Origin: an uncultured Collinsella sp.
GTDB lineage: Bacteria; Actinomycetota; Coriobacteriia; Coriobacteriales; Coriobacteriaceae
Length of the DNA stretch: 22,658 bases
Assembly: GCA_900547345.1 (NCBI GenBank)
Contig: URGG01000021.1
Location: forward strand, 1-22,658
Reading direction: 5' to 3'
Shown here piece by piece: positions 22,463 to 22,658 of the stretch. Below the pieces are notes generated by a model. That model had not been told where the DNA came from, searched no databases, and was given only the letters and a program-made list of their open reading frames with translations. Position numbers and translations under genes: made by a program. Each line of letters begins with the position of its first letter. Positions within the stretch are counted from its first letter, which is position 1.

Positions 22463-22616
22463 CAAAACTATGCCGGTTTACTACGATAAAAACGAGATTC
22501 CCGACCACGCGTGATTTTTTCGCAAAACTACAAGCCGTCTACCTGCGGTTTTGATTTTGCCAAATGCGGTGTGGTTGGAGGTGGGCGATTTATCGTAGTA
22601 ATCCGGCATAGTTTTG
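22463..22616. repeat. Long palindrome C (154 bp, 28-bp arms, one mismatch)
   Basis: Arms 22463-22490 and 22589-22616 pair with a single mismatch. Length equals palindrome A, and TCTACCTGCGGTTTT (22538-22552) is at the same offset of 74 bases from the arm start as in A, within one base. The inner arm (TACGATAAA) differs from A, with the matching change in the other arm. Confidence 0.9.
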
Positions 22617-22631
22617 TTCGCGACGGCACAA

Positions 22632-22649
22632 CCGCGCGTTTAAGCGCGG
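22632..22649. terminator. Short GC-rich hairpin at the window end
   Basis: CCGCGC (22632-22637) and GCGCGG (22644-22649) around a 6-nt loop. No T tract; it may be a terminator of a gene beyond the window or part of the repeat region. Confidence 0.25.
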
Positions 22650-22658
22650 GGCCGGTGG

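Noticed and set aside
21964..22616. CRISPR array
   Set aside because: The repeated parts are long palindromes with diverged arms, the spacers between them are themselves homologous, and no cas gene is present.

Overview
The window looks like a chromosomal segment of a high-GC Coriobacteriia gut bacterium, most likely Collinsella or a close relative. The reasons are the GC-rich codon use, an Nramp-related transporter of the type described from Eggerthella, ABC-2/two-component arrangements common in Actinobacteria, and small GGGGACGTTCC-core stem-loops between genes. The assignment is inference; there is no rRNA or marker gene here. I see no tRNA, rRNA, insertion sequence, phage gene or CRISPR array.

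Layout. 1-229: repeat remnants and the terminator of the first operon. 230-3345 (minus): an Nramp-related probable Mg2+ transporter, preceded by a PRC-barrel/MgtE-N/CBS/membrane protein that probably senses Mg2+; a roughly 200-nt structured leader lies upstream. 3674-5080 (minus): membrane-anchored NodB-fold protein with a degraded metal site. 5153-6297 (minus): YtxH and PRC-barrel pair with TAATG overlap. 6434-8665 (minus): CorC/CNNM-type protein followed by a free-standing cyanophycin-synthetase N-domain-like protein. 8774-9457 (minus): TrhA/hemolysin III (PAQR) membrane protein. 9644-10609 (plus): anchored alpha/beta hydrolase behind a strong promoter bracketed by two matching palindromes. 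10774-11979 (minus): DUF362 two-[4Fe-4S] protein, facing the hydrolase across a shared terminator. 11980-12360: stem-loops and a degenerate tandem repeat. 12361-13005 (minus): class I methyltransferase. 13125-16525 (minus): ABC ATPase and an 888-residue FtsX-type permease. 16607-19934 (minus): second ABC system, one ATPase and two ABC-2 permeases. 20132-21903 (plus): histidine kinase, apparently leaderless, and NarL-type response regulator, divergent from that ABC operon and probably its regulator. 21904-22658: no gene, but a tandem array of three homologous ~154-bp palindromes with period about 249 bp.

How they fit together. Three genes concern divalent cations, probably Mg2+ (Nramp-related transporter, MgtE-like sensor, CorC-like protein). 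Two ABC exporters and a two-component system form an envelope or drug-stress block. The least explained items are the long palindrome array at the right end, the free-standing cyanophycin-synthetase N-like protein, the catalytically degraded NodB protein, and the small stem-loop family whose arms change in a compensated way from copy to copy.
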